Positions 1-8,919 of a DNA stretch of 64,000 nucleotides are shown here, in pieces. Every line of letters starts with the position of its first letter. The first letter of the stretch is position 1. The DNA comes from Gammaproteobacteria bacterium. GTDB lineage: Bacteria; Pseudomonadota; Gammaproteobacteria; Steroidobacterales; Steroidobacteraceae. The stretch is from the NCBI GenBank assembly GCA_028293725.1, contig JAQGOE010000048.1, positions 1 through 64,000 on the forward strand. Direction: 5' to 3'. The position numbers and the translations under genes are program-made. The notes below the pieces were generated by a model that was not told the origin of the DNA, searched no databases, and saw only the letters and a list, made by a program, of their open reading frames with translations.

Positions 1-1183
<1,183 letters not shown>

Positions 1184-3415
1184 TTAGAACGGCATCGACA
1201 CACCTACGAAGTACCCACGCCGCGGTCCATATTGCGACGCGCCTACACCGATTCCCGTGCCATTGCGGATCTGGTACGACTGATCGAACAGGTTGATGAC
1301 GTCAAACCGGACCGTCAATGCATCCTTTCCCTGGTCGACGCCCGGGATATGGAATGCGTGGCTCACGCCTAGATTGACTTGCTCGTAATAGGGCAGGCTC
1401 GCCCCGTTCGGAATCGACGTGCCGTTCGGCAAATCCAGGCTGGCTCGCAAGCCCGATCCCATCAGAAGGTCCGCGCTGACCCTGGTGTCGTAGAACAGGT
1501 ACGACACCCCGCCCGAGGCCGTCAACTGCTCCTCGTGGTCGAGGTGGATGTAGTGACCGGCGATGTAGTTGAGGTCATCCGTCGAGAAGTTGAACTGCGA
1601 GCTGACGATCTCCTTGCCGATATCCCTGCTCGAGGCCAGGTTGCCATAAGCGGAGAACGGGCCCTGGGTGAAGTTGATGGCGAGCTCGGCGCCGTATTGC
1701 TGCCCGTGTCTGTAGTTGAACGGGGTCAGAATGATCGGCGCGCCGAACTGGCCCTCGTCGATGAGGTTCACGGCTTGCTTGTAGTAGGTGTCGACGCCGA
1801 CGGTAAGCCCGTCAAGTATCTTCTGCTGTGCGCCGATGTCGTAATAATTGGCTCGCTCCGCAAACGGCGACGTGGTTTGGGATTGCGACGGTGCGTTGGT
1901 CGTGTTCTGGAACAGGGCGATATCCTTGTTGCCCACCAGCTCGAACGGTGGCGGCGAGAAGTAACGGGAATAGCCGGCGTGCACGGTCGTGCCGTCGAGC
2001 GGCTTCCAGACCACATTTACGCGCGGGCTCGTCTGACTGCCGCTGGAGAAGGCGGAGTAGCGATCGAAACGCACACCGTAGTTCACGGTCAGCATCGACA
2101 GCATCTTCCACTCGTCCTGCAGATAGACGCTCTCCATCATTTGCGACTGCTCGCCGTCGTCTATGACCGCGTACGGTACGTCGTTGAGCGGGACGCCATT
2201 GGCATCGGTTTGCAGCACCGAGGAGTTCGTCCTGCTGGTCGCCCGATCATGCTGGAAGTAGATCCCGGCACGAATCGTGTGGTCGTCGGTCAGTTGGTAC
2301 GAGCTGTCGTTTTGCAGAGCGTAGGCGACGTCGCGTTTGAATGCGTACTGCGCCACTCCGTTGTAAAGCAGGTCGCCTAGGGGATCGGGCGTGAAGGTGA
2401 GGCTCGAGTAGCGCGCGGTGAACGAGGTCTGGGTGTCGAACTTCCCTATCGAGTGTTGCCAGCTCATGATCCCGTAGTCGGTGATCTCGGTCTGGTTCTC
2501 ATTGAGATTCTGGCTGGGAAAGTCCGTCTGTCCATTGACGGTGAGCCCGAGCGAGGGCTGCTGCCCGTACAGGTTCGGGATCTGGAATGTGCCGTGCGAA
2601 ACGCCCGCGACCCAACTCAGGCGATCGTTCTCGCCCAGGATGTACTCGAAATAGCCGAAGCCGTGATACTGCGTCGTGTGGTCATGGAGGGGATTCGATC
2701 TGCCGTCGGGCGACTCGATGCCGAGGTCGTTGCGCAGGAAGTCGCCTGTCACGAAGTAATTGAAGTTGCCCACCGAGCCGCCGTGAAAGAAGCTCGGCTC
2801 GATCTCACCGTGACTGCCGCCGTACAGCGATACCGCGCCATGCTGATCGAAGATACCGCTCTTGGTCGTGACGTCGATGATGCCGGCGGTTCGTAGTCCG
2901 TATTCCGCGGGCAGTGCCCCGGTGATCAGCGACACCGACTGGATGAGATGCGCATCGAAGGCCTGGCTGAACACGTTGATGCCTTCGGGAAGGATGATTC
3001 CGTTCAGGCGGTACTGCAGGCCGTTGTGCTCGCCGCGGACATGCAATTGCCCGAACGAGTCTTGCACGACACCGGGCGCCTGCAAAATGACCTGGTTGAA
3101 GAGAGTGTTGTCGCCGCCTGGCGTTGCTTCGATCGCAGCCTGGTCGATGGTGTAGGTCGAGGCTCCCGTCTGCGTCTGGATCCCGGCGCGGGCGTCATTC
3201 AGCTTCTGCGCTGTGATGACGATTTCGCTCATCGAGTTGGCGGACGAGTTCCCGGACCCGGTCGCACTCGAGGCAACGGAGGGTGTCGCCGCGTCCGCCG
3301 CTGCGGAATCGGGGGCGGCAGTTTCTTCCGCGGCCTGGGTCAAGGCAGGGCAGGTCGCGACGATCGCCATCGTCGCGGCAACCACCTTGCCTATGTTGTT
3401 CTTCGCACGAAACAT
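1184..3415 (-). CDS. TonB-dependent outer-membrane receptor
   Basis: 743-residue outer-membrane beta-barrel transporter driven by TonB. Residues 1-28 are a signal peptide ending in TQA-AE. A likely TonB box, EIVITA, is at 64-69, followed by the plug (about 75-195, with QLHVRGEHNG and YRLNGIILPEG) and a long barrel that ends in the canonical C-terminal Phe (VSMPF). A good ribosome site (AGGAGTG) lies 6 nt before the ATG at 3415. The ligand cannot be read from the sequence. The small DUF2946-like gene just upstream on the same strand is often found with copper or other metal receptors, so a metal substrate is a reasonable guess. I see no Fur box in the 144 bases upstream. Confidence 0.93.
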   Translation of the reverse strand: MFRAKNNIGKVVAATMAIVATCPALTQAAEETAAPDSAAADAATPSVASSATGSGNSSANSMSEIVITAQKLNDARAGIQTQTGASTYTIDQAAIEATPGGDNTLFNQVILQAPGVVQDSFGQLHVRGEHNGLQYRLNGIILPEGINVFSQAFDAHLIQSVSLITGALPAEYGLRTAGIIDVTTKSGIFDQHGAVSLYGGSHGEIEPSFFHGGSVGNFNYFVTGDFLRNDLGIESPDGRSNPLHDHTTQYHGFGYFEYILGENDRLSWVAGVSHGTFQIPNLYGQQPSLGLTVNGQTDFPSQNLNENQTEITDYGIMSWQHSIGKFDTQTSFTARYSSLTFTPDPLGDLLYNGVAQYAFKRDVAYALQNDSSYQLTDDHTIRAGIYFQHDRATSRTNSSVLQTDANGVPLNDVPYAVIDDGEQSQMMESVYLQDEWKMLSMLTVNYGVRFDRYSAFSSGSQTSPRVNVVWKPLDGTTVHAGYSRYFSPPPFELVGNKDIALFQNTTNAPSQSQTTSPFAERANYYDIGAQQKILDGLTVGVDTYYKQAVNLIDEGQFGAPIILTPFNYRHGQQYGAELAINFTQGPFSAYGNLASSRDIGKEIVSSQFNFSTDDLNYIAGHYIHLDHEEQLTASGGVSYLFYDTRVSADLLMGSGLRASLDLPNGTSIPNGASLPYYEQVNLGVSHAFHIPGVDQGKDALTVRFDVINLFDQSYQIRNGTGIGVGASQYGPRRGYFVGVSMPF

Positions 3416-3559
3416 GAAATCACTCCTGAAGACTTTCGAACGCCCGGCAATAAAAGGCCGTTACGACATTCGAAATGAACTCGCGAACTCCAGCCACAGT
3501 GGTCCAGCCCTACACACGAGACCGTGTGGAGGGAGGCGCACCGGGCGATGCCAGATGGC

Positions 3560-3859
3560 TTAGATCAGTTCGGAGGAATCAGGAGGCGCGCGTGGCAGTT
3601 GCGTGCCGACGCGGCGGCGTGCGGAACGGATGATCTCCGGGCGCTCGAGCGGTGCACGTACGACGAGTACGGGCTTACCGACAACCGTCGCCTGCGCGGG
3701 AGATCCCGCGGTACCACTGAAGTGGACGCACAGATCGCAGTGTCCGTTTTCGTGCGCACGCTCACCGAAGCCGTGCGCCGAAAAGGCACCCAGCGCTACG
3801 ATCAGCGTGATGGCCGCGACAAACGCGACCAGACGAATACGGAAGAGACGCCTGCTCAA
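3560..3859 (-). CDS. Small membrane/secreted protein, DUF2946-like
   Basis: 99-residue protein read from TTG 3859, with a hydrophobic N-terminus (RLVAFVAAITLIVALGAF) that could be a signal anchor. It is followed by GHCDLCVHFSGTAGSP, the short Cys-x-x-Cys plus small-residue pattern typical of DUF2946 proteins. The function of that family is not established; it is frequently encoded beside copper-related TonB receptors. Here the gene lies 144 bp upstream of, and on the same strand as, a TonB receptor. A GTG further in could be the true start. Family assignment rests on pattern memory only. Confidence 0.6.
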   Translation of the reverse strand: MSRRLFRIRLVAFVAAITLIVALGAFSAHGFGERAHENGHCDLCVHFSGTAGSPAQATVVGKPVLVVRAPLERPEIIRSARRRVGTQLPRAPPDSSELI

Positions 3860-4018
3860 GGGGGGAGCTACCTGTCAAGGGACGAATAAGCGTAGCCTGT
3901 GAGCGGCCGGCGGGCAACTTGCGCGATACTATTGGCTGGTTAAAGCCCCCGTAATGTTACACAAATGGGACGGTCGTCTCGCCGTCACCTGGTTGGTTGC
4001 ACCGCGTTTGGTATTCCT

Positions 4019-5032
4019 GTGAAGCTCAATCCCGACTCCCTGGCGACTCATCTCGAGCAACGCCTGTTGCCCGTCTACCTGGTATCCGGCGACGAGCCGC
4101 TGTTGACTGGCGAGGCCGCCGACGCCGTGCGCGCGCGCGCGCGGGCGACCGGGTTCACCGAACGCGAAGCGCACTTTCTCGAGCGCGGCTCCGATTGGGA
4201 TGACGTGCGTGCCTCCGCGGGCAACATGTCATTGTTTGGCTCGCGACGCGTGGTGGAGATCCGGCTGCCGAGCGGTAAGCCGGGCGTCGCCGGCAACAAG
4301 GCGCTGGTGGGGCTGCTCGAGGCGAAGGATCCCGACACGGTGTTCCTGATTCTGACGCCGCGTCTGGATCGGGACGCGCAGAGCGCGGACTGGGTGCGGG
4401 CGGTTGAGGCAAACGGCGCCTGGGTGCAGGTCTGGCCGATCGACATCGATCGGCTCGTGGGTTGGCTACGCGGCCGCAGCCGACGCCTGAAGCTCGACGC
4501 GACGGATGAGGCCCTGGAGCTCCTCGCGGAGCGCACCGAGGGAAACCTTCTCGCGGCTCACCAGGAGCTCGAGAAACTAACACTGCTGGCGGTGGACGGA
4601 CGGGTGACGGCGGACACGATTCTGGCCAGTGTCACAGACAGTGCGCGGTTCGACGTATTCCAACTCGGAGAGGCCGTGCTCGCCGGCGATGCGGAGCGTG
4701 CTTTGCGAATGATCGCGGGGCTGCGCGGTGAAGGCACGGAGCCAACACTCGTGTTGTGGGCGCTGACGAAGGCGATGCGCGATCTGTGGAACGGACTGGC
4801 CAACGCCGGTGGCGGCAAACCGCGCACGTGGCAGCGGCAATCGGCGGCGCTCGACAAAGGGCTGCGGCGCGCGGGGCGGCTGTCTTTCCCGGGATTGACG
4901 GTGCGCGCCGGCCGCGCCGATCGCATGGTGAAGGGGCGGCTGGCGGGAAATGCATGGGACGAGATCGCCCTTCTGGCAGCGGACATCTGCGGCCGATCGC
5001 CGCTACGGCCGCCGCAAACCGTGCTGAAATAG
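4019..5032 (+). CDS. holA: DNA polymerase III delta subunit
   Basis: Delta subunit of the clamp loader, which opens the beta sliding clamp. From GTG 4019 the protein is 337 residues (VKLNPDSLATHLEQRLLPVYLVSGDEPLL), close to the E. coli length, with conserved MSLFGSRRVVEIRLPSG, EGNLLAAHQELEKL and the C-terminal GRADRMVKGRLAGNAWDEI region. A start at 3965 would add 18 residues with no homology-like character, so GTG 4019 is preferred although its ribosome site is weak. The next gene is nadD, 24 bp away. The lptE and leuS genes that usually precede holA in gammaproteobacteria are not present in this window. Confidence 0.93.
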   Translation: MKLNPDSLATHLEQRLLPVYLVSGDEPLLTGEAADAVRARARATGFTEREAHFLERGSDWDDVRASAGNMSLFGSRRVVEIRLPSGKPGVAGNKALVGLLEAKDPDTVFLILTPRLDRDAQSADWVRAVEANGAWVQVWPIDIDRLVGWLRGRSRRLKLDATDEALELLAERTEGNLLAAHQELEKLTLLAVDGRVTADTILASVTDSARFDVFQLGEAVLAGDAERALRMIAGLRGEGTEPTLVLWALTKAMRDLWNGLANAGGGKPRTWQRQSAALDKGLRRAGRLSFPGLTVRAGRADRMVKGRLAGNAWDEIALLAADICGRSPLRPPQTVLK

Positions 5033-5056
5033 CGCCCAGTTACATAGGCAGCGTCG

Positions 5057-5701
5057 ATGCAACCCATTGGTGTTTTTGGCGGCGAGTTCGATCCTATCCA
5101 TAACGGGCACCTGCGCACGGCGTTCGAGCTGTGGCAGGAACTGCACCTTACGGAAGTGCGGATCATGCCCACGGGCAGCCCGCCGCACCGGGAACCGCCG
5201 TATGCGAGTGCCGATTTGCGGCTGCAGATGGTCAGAGCAGCCGTCGCGGACCAGCCCACGTTCGTGGTCGACGATCGCGAGGTTCGCCGCAGTGGTGTGT
5301 CCTATTCCGTGGATACGCTCATCGAATTGCGCGCTGAATTTCCCCAGCGCTCCCTGTGCTTGCTCCTCGGCATGGACGCTTTCCTCGGCCTGCCGAACTG
5401 GCACCGCTGGCGCGAGATTCTGGAGCTCGCGCACGTGGTCGTGGCCACTCGTCCGGGGTGGAAGGCCCCGACCATGGGCCCCCTGGGAGCGGTCATGGTC
5501 GATCACGGCACCGGCACCATTCGTGATCTCCACGAAAAAACCGCCGGTCGCGTCTACATTCACGCGAACACCCAGCTCGAGATCTCTTCAACCGAGCTGC
5601 GGCAGTTGATCATCGCCGGCCGGGACCCGCGATATCTCGTTCCCGACGCAGTCCGACAGATCATCCGGGAGACGAGGTGCTATGCTCCCAAGCCACGCTG
5701 A
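5057..5701 (+). CDS. nadD: Nicotinate-nucleotide adenylyltransferase
   Basis: Transfers AMP from ATP to nicotinate mononucleotide, giving deamido-NAD in NAD biosynthesis. The 214-residue protein carries the nucleotidyltransferase signature GGEFDPIHNGH at residues 8-18 (HxGH), the substrate loop SPPHR at 41-45, RPGW at 132-135 and the ISSTELR motif at 176-182. Length and motifs are normal for NadD. It sits between holA and rsfS, a conserved gammaproteobacterial order. Confidence 0.97.
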   Translation: MQPIGVFGGEFDPIHNGHLRTAFELWQELHLTEVRIMPTGSPPHREPPYASADLRLQMVRAAVADQPTFVVDDREVRRSGVSYSVDTLIELRAEFPQRSLCLLLGMDAFLGLPNWHRWREILELAHVVVATRPGWKAPTMGPLGAVMVDHGTGTIRDLHEKTAGRVYIHANTQLEISSTELRQLIIAGRDPRYLVPDAVRQIIRETRCYAPKPR

Positions 5702-5716
5702 GACCATTTTTTAAGC

Positions 5717-6250
5717 ATGCAATCCGCCCAGGAGAAGTCACTTAACCACATGACCACCCGTACTAGCTCGCGCCGCTCCAAGGAGCGCGTCTCGCCGTTG
5801 CAGGAAACCGTCACGGCTGCGCTTGACGACATGAAGGCAGTCAACGTCAAGGTGCTGGATGTACGAGGGCTGACAGACATTGCGGATACGATGGTCATCG
5901 CATCCGGCAACTCCGACCGCCACGTCCGCTCCATCGCCGACAATGTGGCGCGCAAGGCCAAGGAGGCGGGATACCGGCCTCTGGGCACCGAAGGCGCGCG
6001 CGACGGCGAATGGGTCCTCGTCGACCTCACGGACGTCCTCGTTCACGTCATGCTCCCGCGAGTCCGTGAATTCTATGGGCTCGAAAGCCTGTGGGATGCG
6101 GGCGAAGCCCACGAGCCAGCCGCGGACGAGACCAAGCCGGGGCCCAAAGCTGTTCCCTCGCCCTCATCCGGCTCCAAAGTGGCCAAATCGCGTAGCCGCA
6201 GCTCCCCGGCCCGCCGTCCCGCGGCACGCCGGCCGCGTCCCGCAACCTGA
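5717..6250 (+). CDS. rsfS: Ribosomal silencing factor RsfS
   Basis: Binds uL14 on the large ribosomal subunit and blocks subunit joining in slow growth or starvation. The core domain, about residues 28-130, includes VKVLDVRGLTDIADTMVIASG and EGARDGEWVLVDLTDVLVH. A low-complexity Ser/Pro/Arg/Ala tail (about 132-177, ending ARRPAARRPRPAT) extends it beyond the usual ~105-120 residues. ATG 5717 is used here; ATG 5750 is an alternative, with a purine stretch (GGAG at 5731-5734) 15 nt upstream. The gene lies 15 bp after nadD and 18 bp before rlmH, so it is probably co-transcribed. Confidence 0.95.
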   Translation: MQSAQEKSLNHMTTRTSSRRSKERVSPLQETVTAALDDMKAVNVKVLDVRGLTDIADTMVIASGNSDRHVRSIADNVARKAKEAGYRPLGTEGARDGEWVLVDLTDVLVHVMLPRVREFYGLESLWDAGEAHEPAADETKPGPKAVPSPSSGSKVAKSRSRSSPARRPAARRPRPAT

Positions 6251-6268
6251 TCCCAAGGGACCGGAAGC

Positions 6269-6739
6269 GTGCGCGTGCGCCTGATCGCCGTGGGCTCGCG
6301 CATGCCGAAGTGGGTGCGCGAGGCCTACGAAGATTACATAACGCGACTCGGCTCCGGGCTCAAAATCACGCTGGTGGAGATCGAGCCCGGCCCGCGCAGC
6401 GCCAGCCAACCCCCGCAGAAGGCTATGCAGGCTGAGGGGCAGAAACTCCTCGCCGCACTCCGCAAGGACGACTACGTCGTCGCGCTCGACGAGCGTGGTT
6501 CCGAAATGACCACGCGCGAGCTGGCCGCCTGGCTGGGGAATCGCATGCAGGACGGCCGCGATCTCGCCTTTCTCGTCGGAGGACCCGACGGTTTCGTGCC
6601 AGAGGTGGTAGCCCGAAGCGATCTCAAGTGGTCGTTGTCCCGATTGACGTTCCCCCACGCGCTCGTGCGGGTCGTGCTGGCCGAGCAGCTCTACCGGGCG
6701 CATGGCGTGTTGGCCAATCATCCGTATCATCGGGACTGA
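6269..6739 (+). CDS. rlmH: 23S rRNA pseudouridine-1915 N3-methyltransferase
   Basis: SPOUT-class methyltransferase that modifies pseudouridine 1915 of 23S rRNA in assembled ribosomes. It is 156 residues, the expected length, with the SAM-binding GGPDG at 104-108 in the trefoil knot and the C-terminal HPYHR at 151-155. The start is GTG 6269, preceded by a purine-rich GGAAG. The stop codon overlaps the maf start by one base (TGATG at 6737-6741), indicating translational coupling. Confidence 0.97.
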   Translation: MRVRLIAVGSRMPKWVREAYEDYITRLGSGLKITLVEIEPGPRSASQPPQKAMQAEGQKLLAALRKDDYVVALDERGSEMTTRELAAWLGNRMQDGRDLAFLVGGPDGFVPEVVARSDLKWSLSRLTFPHALVRVVLAEQLYRAHGVLANHPYHRD

Positions 6740-7338
6740 TGGGCTCGATGAATTCCCGCTCACCCCTGATCTGTCTGGCTTCTGTGTCGCCGCGGCGGCG
6801 CGAGCTGCTTGCCCAGATCGGAGTGCCTCATATCGTCGTCGGCGCCGATATCGACGAGACCGTGCAGATCGGCGAGGCGCCGCGCGATTACGTGGTACGA
6901 ATGGCGCGGCAGAAGGCGCTTACCGTTCGGGAGCGGGGCGAAAGTCTCCCGGTGTTAGCGGCCGACACCACTGTCGTGCTCGACGATGTCATTTATGGGA
7001 AGCCGCGGGATCGCGAAGACGGGCTCGCCATGCTCGGCCGATTGTCCGGTCGAACACACGCGGTCCTCACGGCCGTCGCGCTTGCGGATTCGCGCGGGGT
7101 GGCTGTGCAGTTGAGTGTGAGCACCGTGCGTTTTCGTGACCTCTCGTCGCAGGAGTGCGCGGAGTACTGGGAGACGGGCGAGCCACACGATAAGGCGGGC
7201 GGATACGCTGTTCAGGGGGCCGCCGCCGTGTTTATCGAGTCACTGAGCGGGAGTTATTCAGGCGTGATGGGTTTGCCGTTGTTCGAAACCGCCGGGCTGT
7301 TGCTCGCGGCCGGTGTACCTTACTGGGAGAAACGCTAG
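6739..7338 (+). CDS. maf: Maf-family nucleotide pyrophosphatase (YhdE type, dTTP/UTP)
   Basis: Hydrolyses non-canonical or excess nucleoside triphosphates; the YhdE subgroup prefers dTTP, UTP and modified pyrimidines. The 199-residue product has ASVSPRRREL at 14-23, a VLAADTTVVLDD metal-binding segment, KPRDREDGLAML, and EPHDKAGGYAVQG followed by SYSGVMGLPLFET, which matches the YhdE rather than the YceF pattern. ATG 6739 overlaps the rlmH stop; ATG 6748 is an alternative start. Confidence 0.95.
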   Translation: MGSMNSRSPLICLASVSPRRRELLAQIGVPHIVVGADIDETVQIGEAPRDYVVRMARQKALTVRERGESLPVLAADTTVVLDDVIYGKPRDREDGLAMLGRLSGRTHAVLTAVALADSRGVAVQLSVSTVRFRDLSSQECAEYWETGEPHDKAGGYAVQGAAAVFIESLSGSYSGVMGLPLFETAGLLLAAGVPYWEKR

Positions 7339-7425
7339 CGTCGTTAGAGGGGACGGCGCGGACGAGGACGACGCGCTGTTGAGTGTTGCGACATCCGCAG
7401 CCGGGTTCTGGTCGGAGCACGTTAT

Positions 7426-8910
7426 TTGAGTATAGAGATTCTGGTCAACGTTGCGCCACGCGAGACACGCGCCGCAGTTACCGAGAACGGCGTCGTGCAG
7501 GAGATCTACATCGAGCGCACGAGCCGCCGCGGGCTCGTGAGCAACCTGTACAAGGGACGTGTCTCTCGTGTTCTTCCCGGCATGCAGGCCGCCTTCGTGG
7601 ATATCGGACTCGACCGCACGGCATTCCTGCACGCTGCCGACATCGCCAACACACAGTCGGACGATACTGTCGTGGGCATGGCACCCACCGCTCTCTCTCA
7701 GGTTGAAGACATTCGCCGCCTCGTCAACCAAGGCGACGACATCCTCGTGCAGGTGATCAAGGATCCGATCGGCACCAAGGGCGCGCGCCTCACGACATTC
7801 GTGGCTCTACCTTCCCGTTATCTCGTCTACATGCCACGGGGCGATGGCATCGGTGTCTCCACGCGGATCGACGACGAGGCCGAGCGACAGAGATTGAAAA
7901 GCGCGATTCTGGGGTTGTTGGCCCCGGGGGCGACTGGCGGCTACATCCTGCGCACGGCCGCGCAGGGCGTGTCGGTCGAGAGTCTTCAAGAGGACATGGC
8001 TTACCTCGATAAGCTCTGGCACCACGTTCGGGTGCGAGCAGTGCAAACGGAGCCGGGCGAGATCGTCCACGAGGACCTTCCGCTCGCCCTGCGTGTTTTG
8101 CGAGACGAGCTCGCTCGTGGAGTGAGCCGGGTGCTGGTCGACTCGTCGCGCGAGCATGCCGACATGGTTGCCTTCGCGGCGGCGTTCATGCCGGATGCGG
8201 CCACCCGGATCGAGCAATACGCCGGCCCGCGCCCGATTTTCGATCTCCACGGCATCGAGGAGGAGATTGCCAAGGCGCTCGATCGCAAGGTCACACTAAA
8301 GTCCGGTGGACACCTGGTCATCGACCAGACCGAATCCATGACCACCATCGATGTGAACACCGGTGCGTATGTCGGGCACCGCAATCTCGAGGAAACCATT
8401 TTCCGCACTAACCTCGAGGCGGCCGTGGCCATCGCGCGGCAGCTGCGCCTGCGCAATCTCGGCGGCATCATCATTATTGATTTCATCGACATGCACGATG
8501 AGTCGCATCGCCGGCAGGTGCTTGCCGCGCTCGAGCGCGCGCTCGCCGGCGATCGGGCGCAGACTCACATCGTGAGTCTCTCGCCGCTCGGGCTCGTCGA
8601 GATGACGCGCAAGCGCACGCGTGAGAGCCTGGAACATCTGCTCTGCGCCCCGTGTCCAACTTGCGAGGGTCGGGGCTTCGTCAAAACTCCGGAAACGGTG
8701 TGCAACGAGATCTTTCGCGAGATTGTGCGACAAAGCCGGCAGTTCGCCAGCCGGGAGCTGCTGATACTCGCGCAACAGGACGTCGTGGACAGGCTGCTCG
8801 ATGAGGAGTCCACCACGTTGGCCGAGCTCGAGGCACAGGTGGGGCGTCCTATCCGTCTTCAGGTAGAGGGGCTTTATGGCGTCGACCAATACGACGTCGT
8901 TTTAATTTGA
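7426..8910 (+). CDS. rng: Ribonuclease G
   Basis: Endoribonuclease that matures the 5' end of 16S rRNA and decays some mRNAs. The protein is 494 residues, as in E. coli. An N-terminal S1 domain carries LVSNLYKGRVSRVLPGMQAAFVDIGLDRTAF; the DNase-I-like catalytic region has TTIDVNTGAYVG and IIIDFIDMHDE, which supply the metal-binding aspartates; the zinc-link CPTCEGRG follows. Translation starts at TTG 7426 with GGAG at 7414-7417. There is no RNase E-type C-terminal scaffold. Confidence 0.96.
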   Translation: MSIEILVNVAPRETRAAVTENGVVQEIYIERTSRRGLVSNLYKGRVSRVLPGMQAAFVDIGLDRTAFLHAADIANTQSDDTVVGMAPTALSQVEDIRRLVNQGDDILVQVIKDPIGTKGARLTTFVALPSRYLVYMPRGDGIGVSTRIDDEAERQRLKSAILGLLAPGATGGYILRTAAQGVSVESLQEDMAYLDKLWHHVRVRAVQTEPGEIVHEDLPLALRVLRDELARGVSRVLVDSSREHADMVAFAAAFMPDAATRIEQYAGPRPIFDLHGIEEEIAKALDRKVTLKSGGHLVIDQTESMTTIDVNTGAYVGHRNLEETIFRTNLEAAVAIARQLRLRNLGGIIIIDFIDMHDESHRRQVLAALERALAGDRAQTHIVSLSPLGLVEMTRKRTRESLEHLLCAPCPTCEGRGFVKTPETVCNEIFREIVRQSRQFASRELLILAQQDVVDRLLDEESTTLAELEAQVGRPIRLQVEGLYGVDQYDVVLI

Positions 8911-8919
8911 GAGCGCTTG

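Noticed and set aside
1379..2380. Plus-strand open frame opposite the TonB receptor gene
   Set aside because: Shadow of the receptor coding strand; no ribosome site and no domain.
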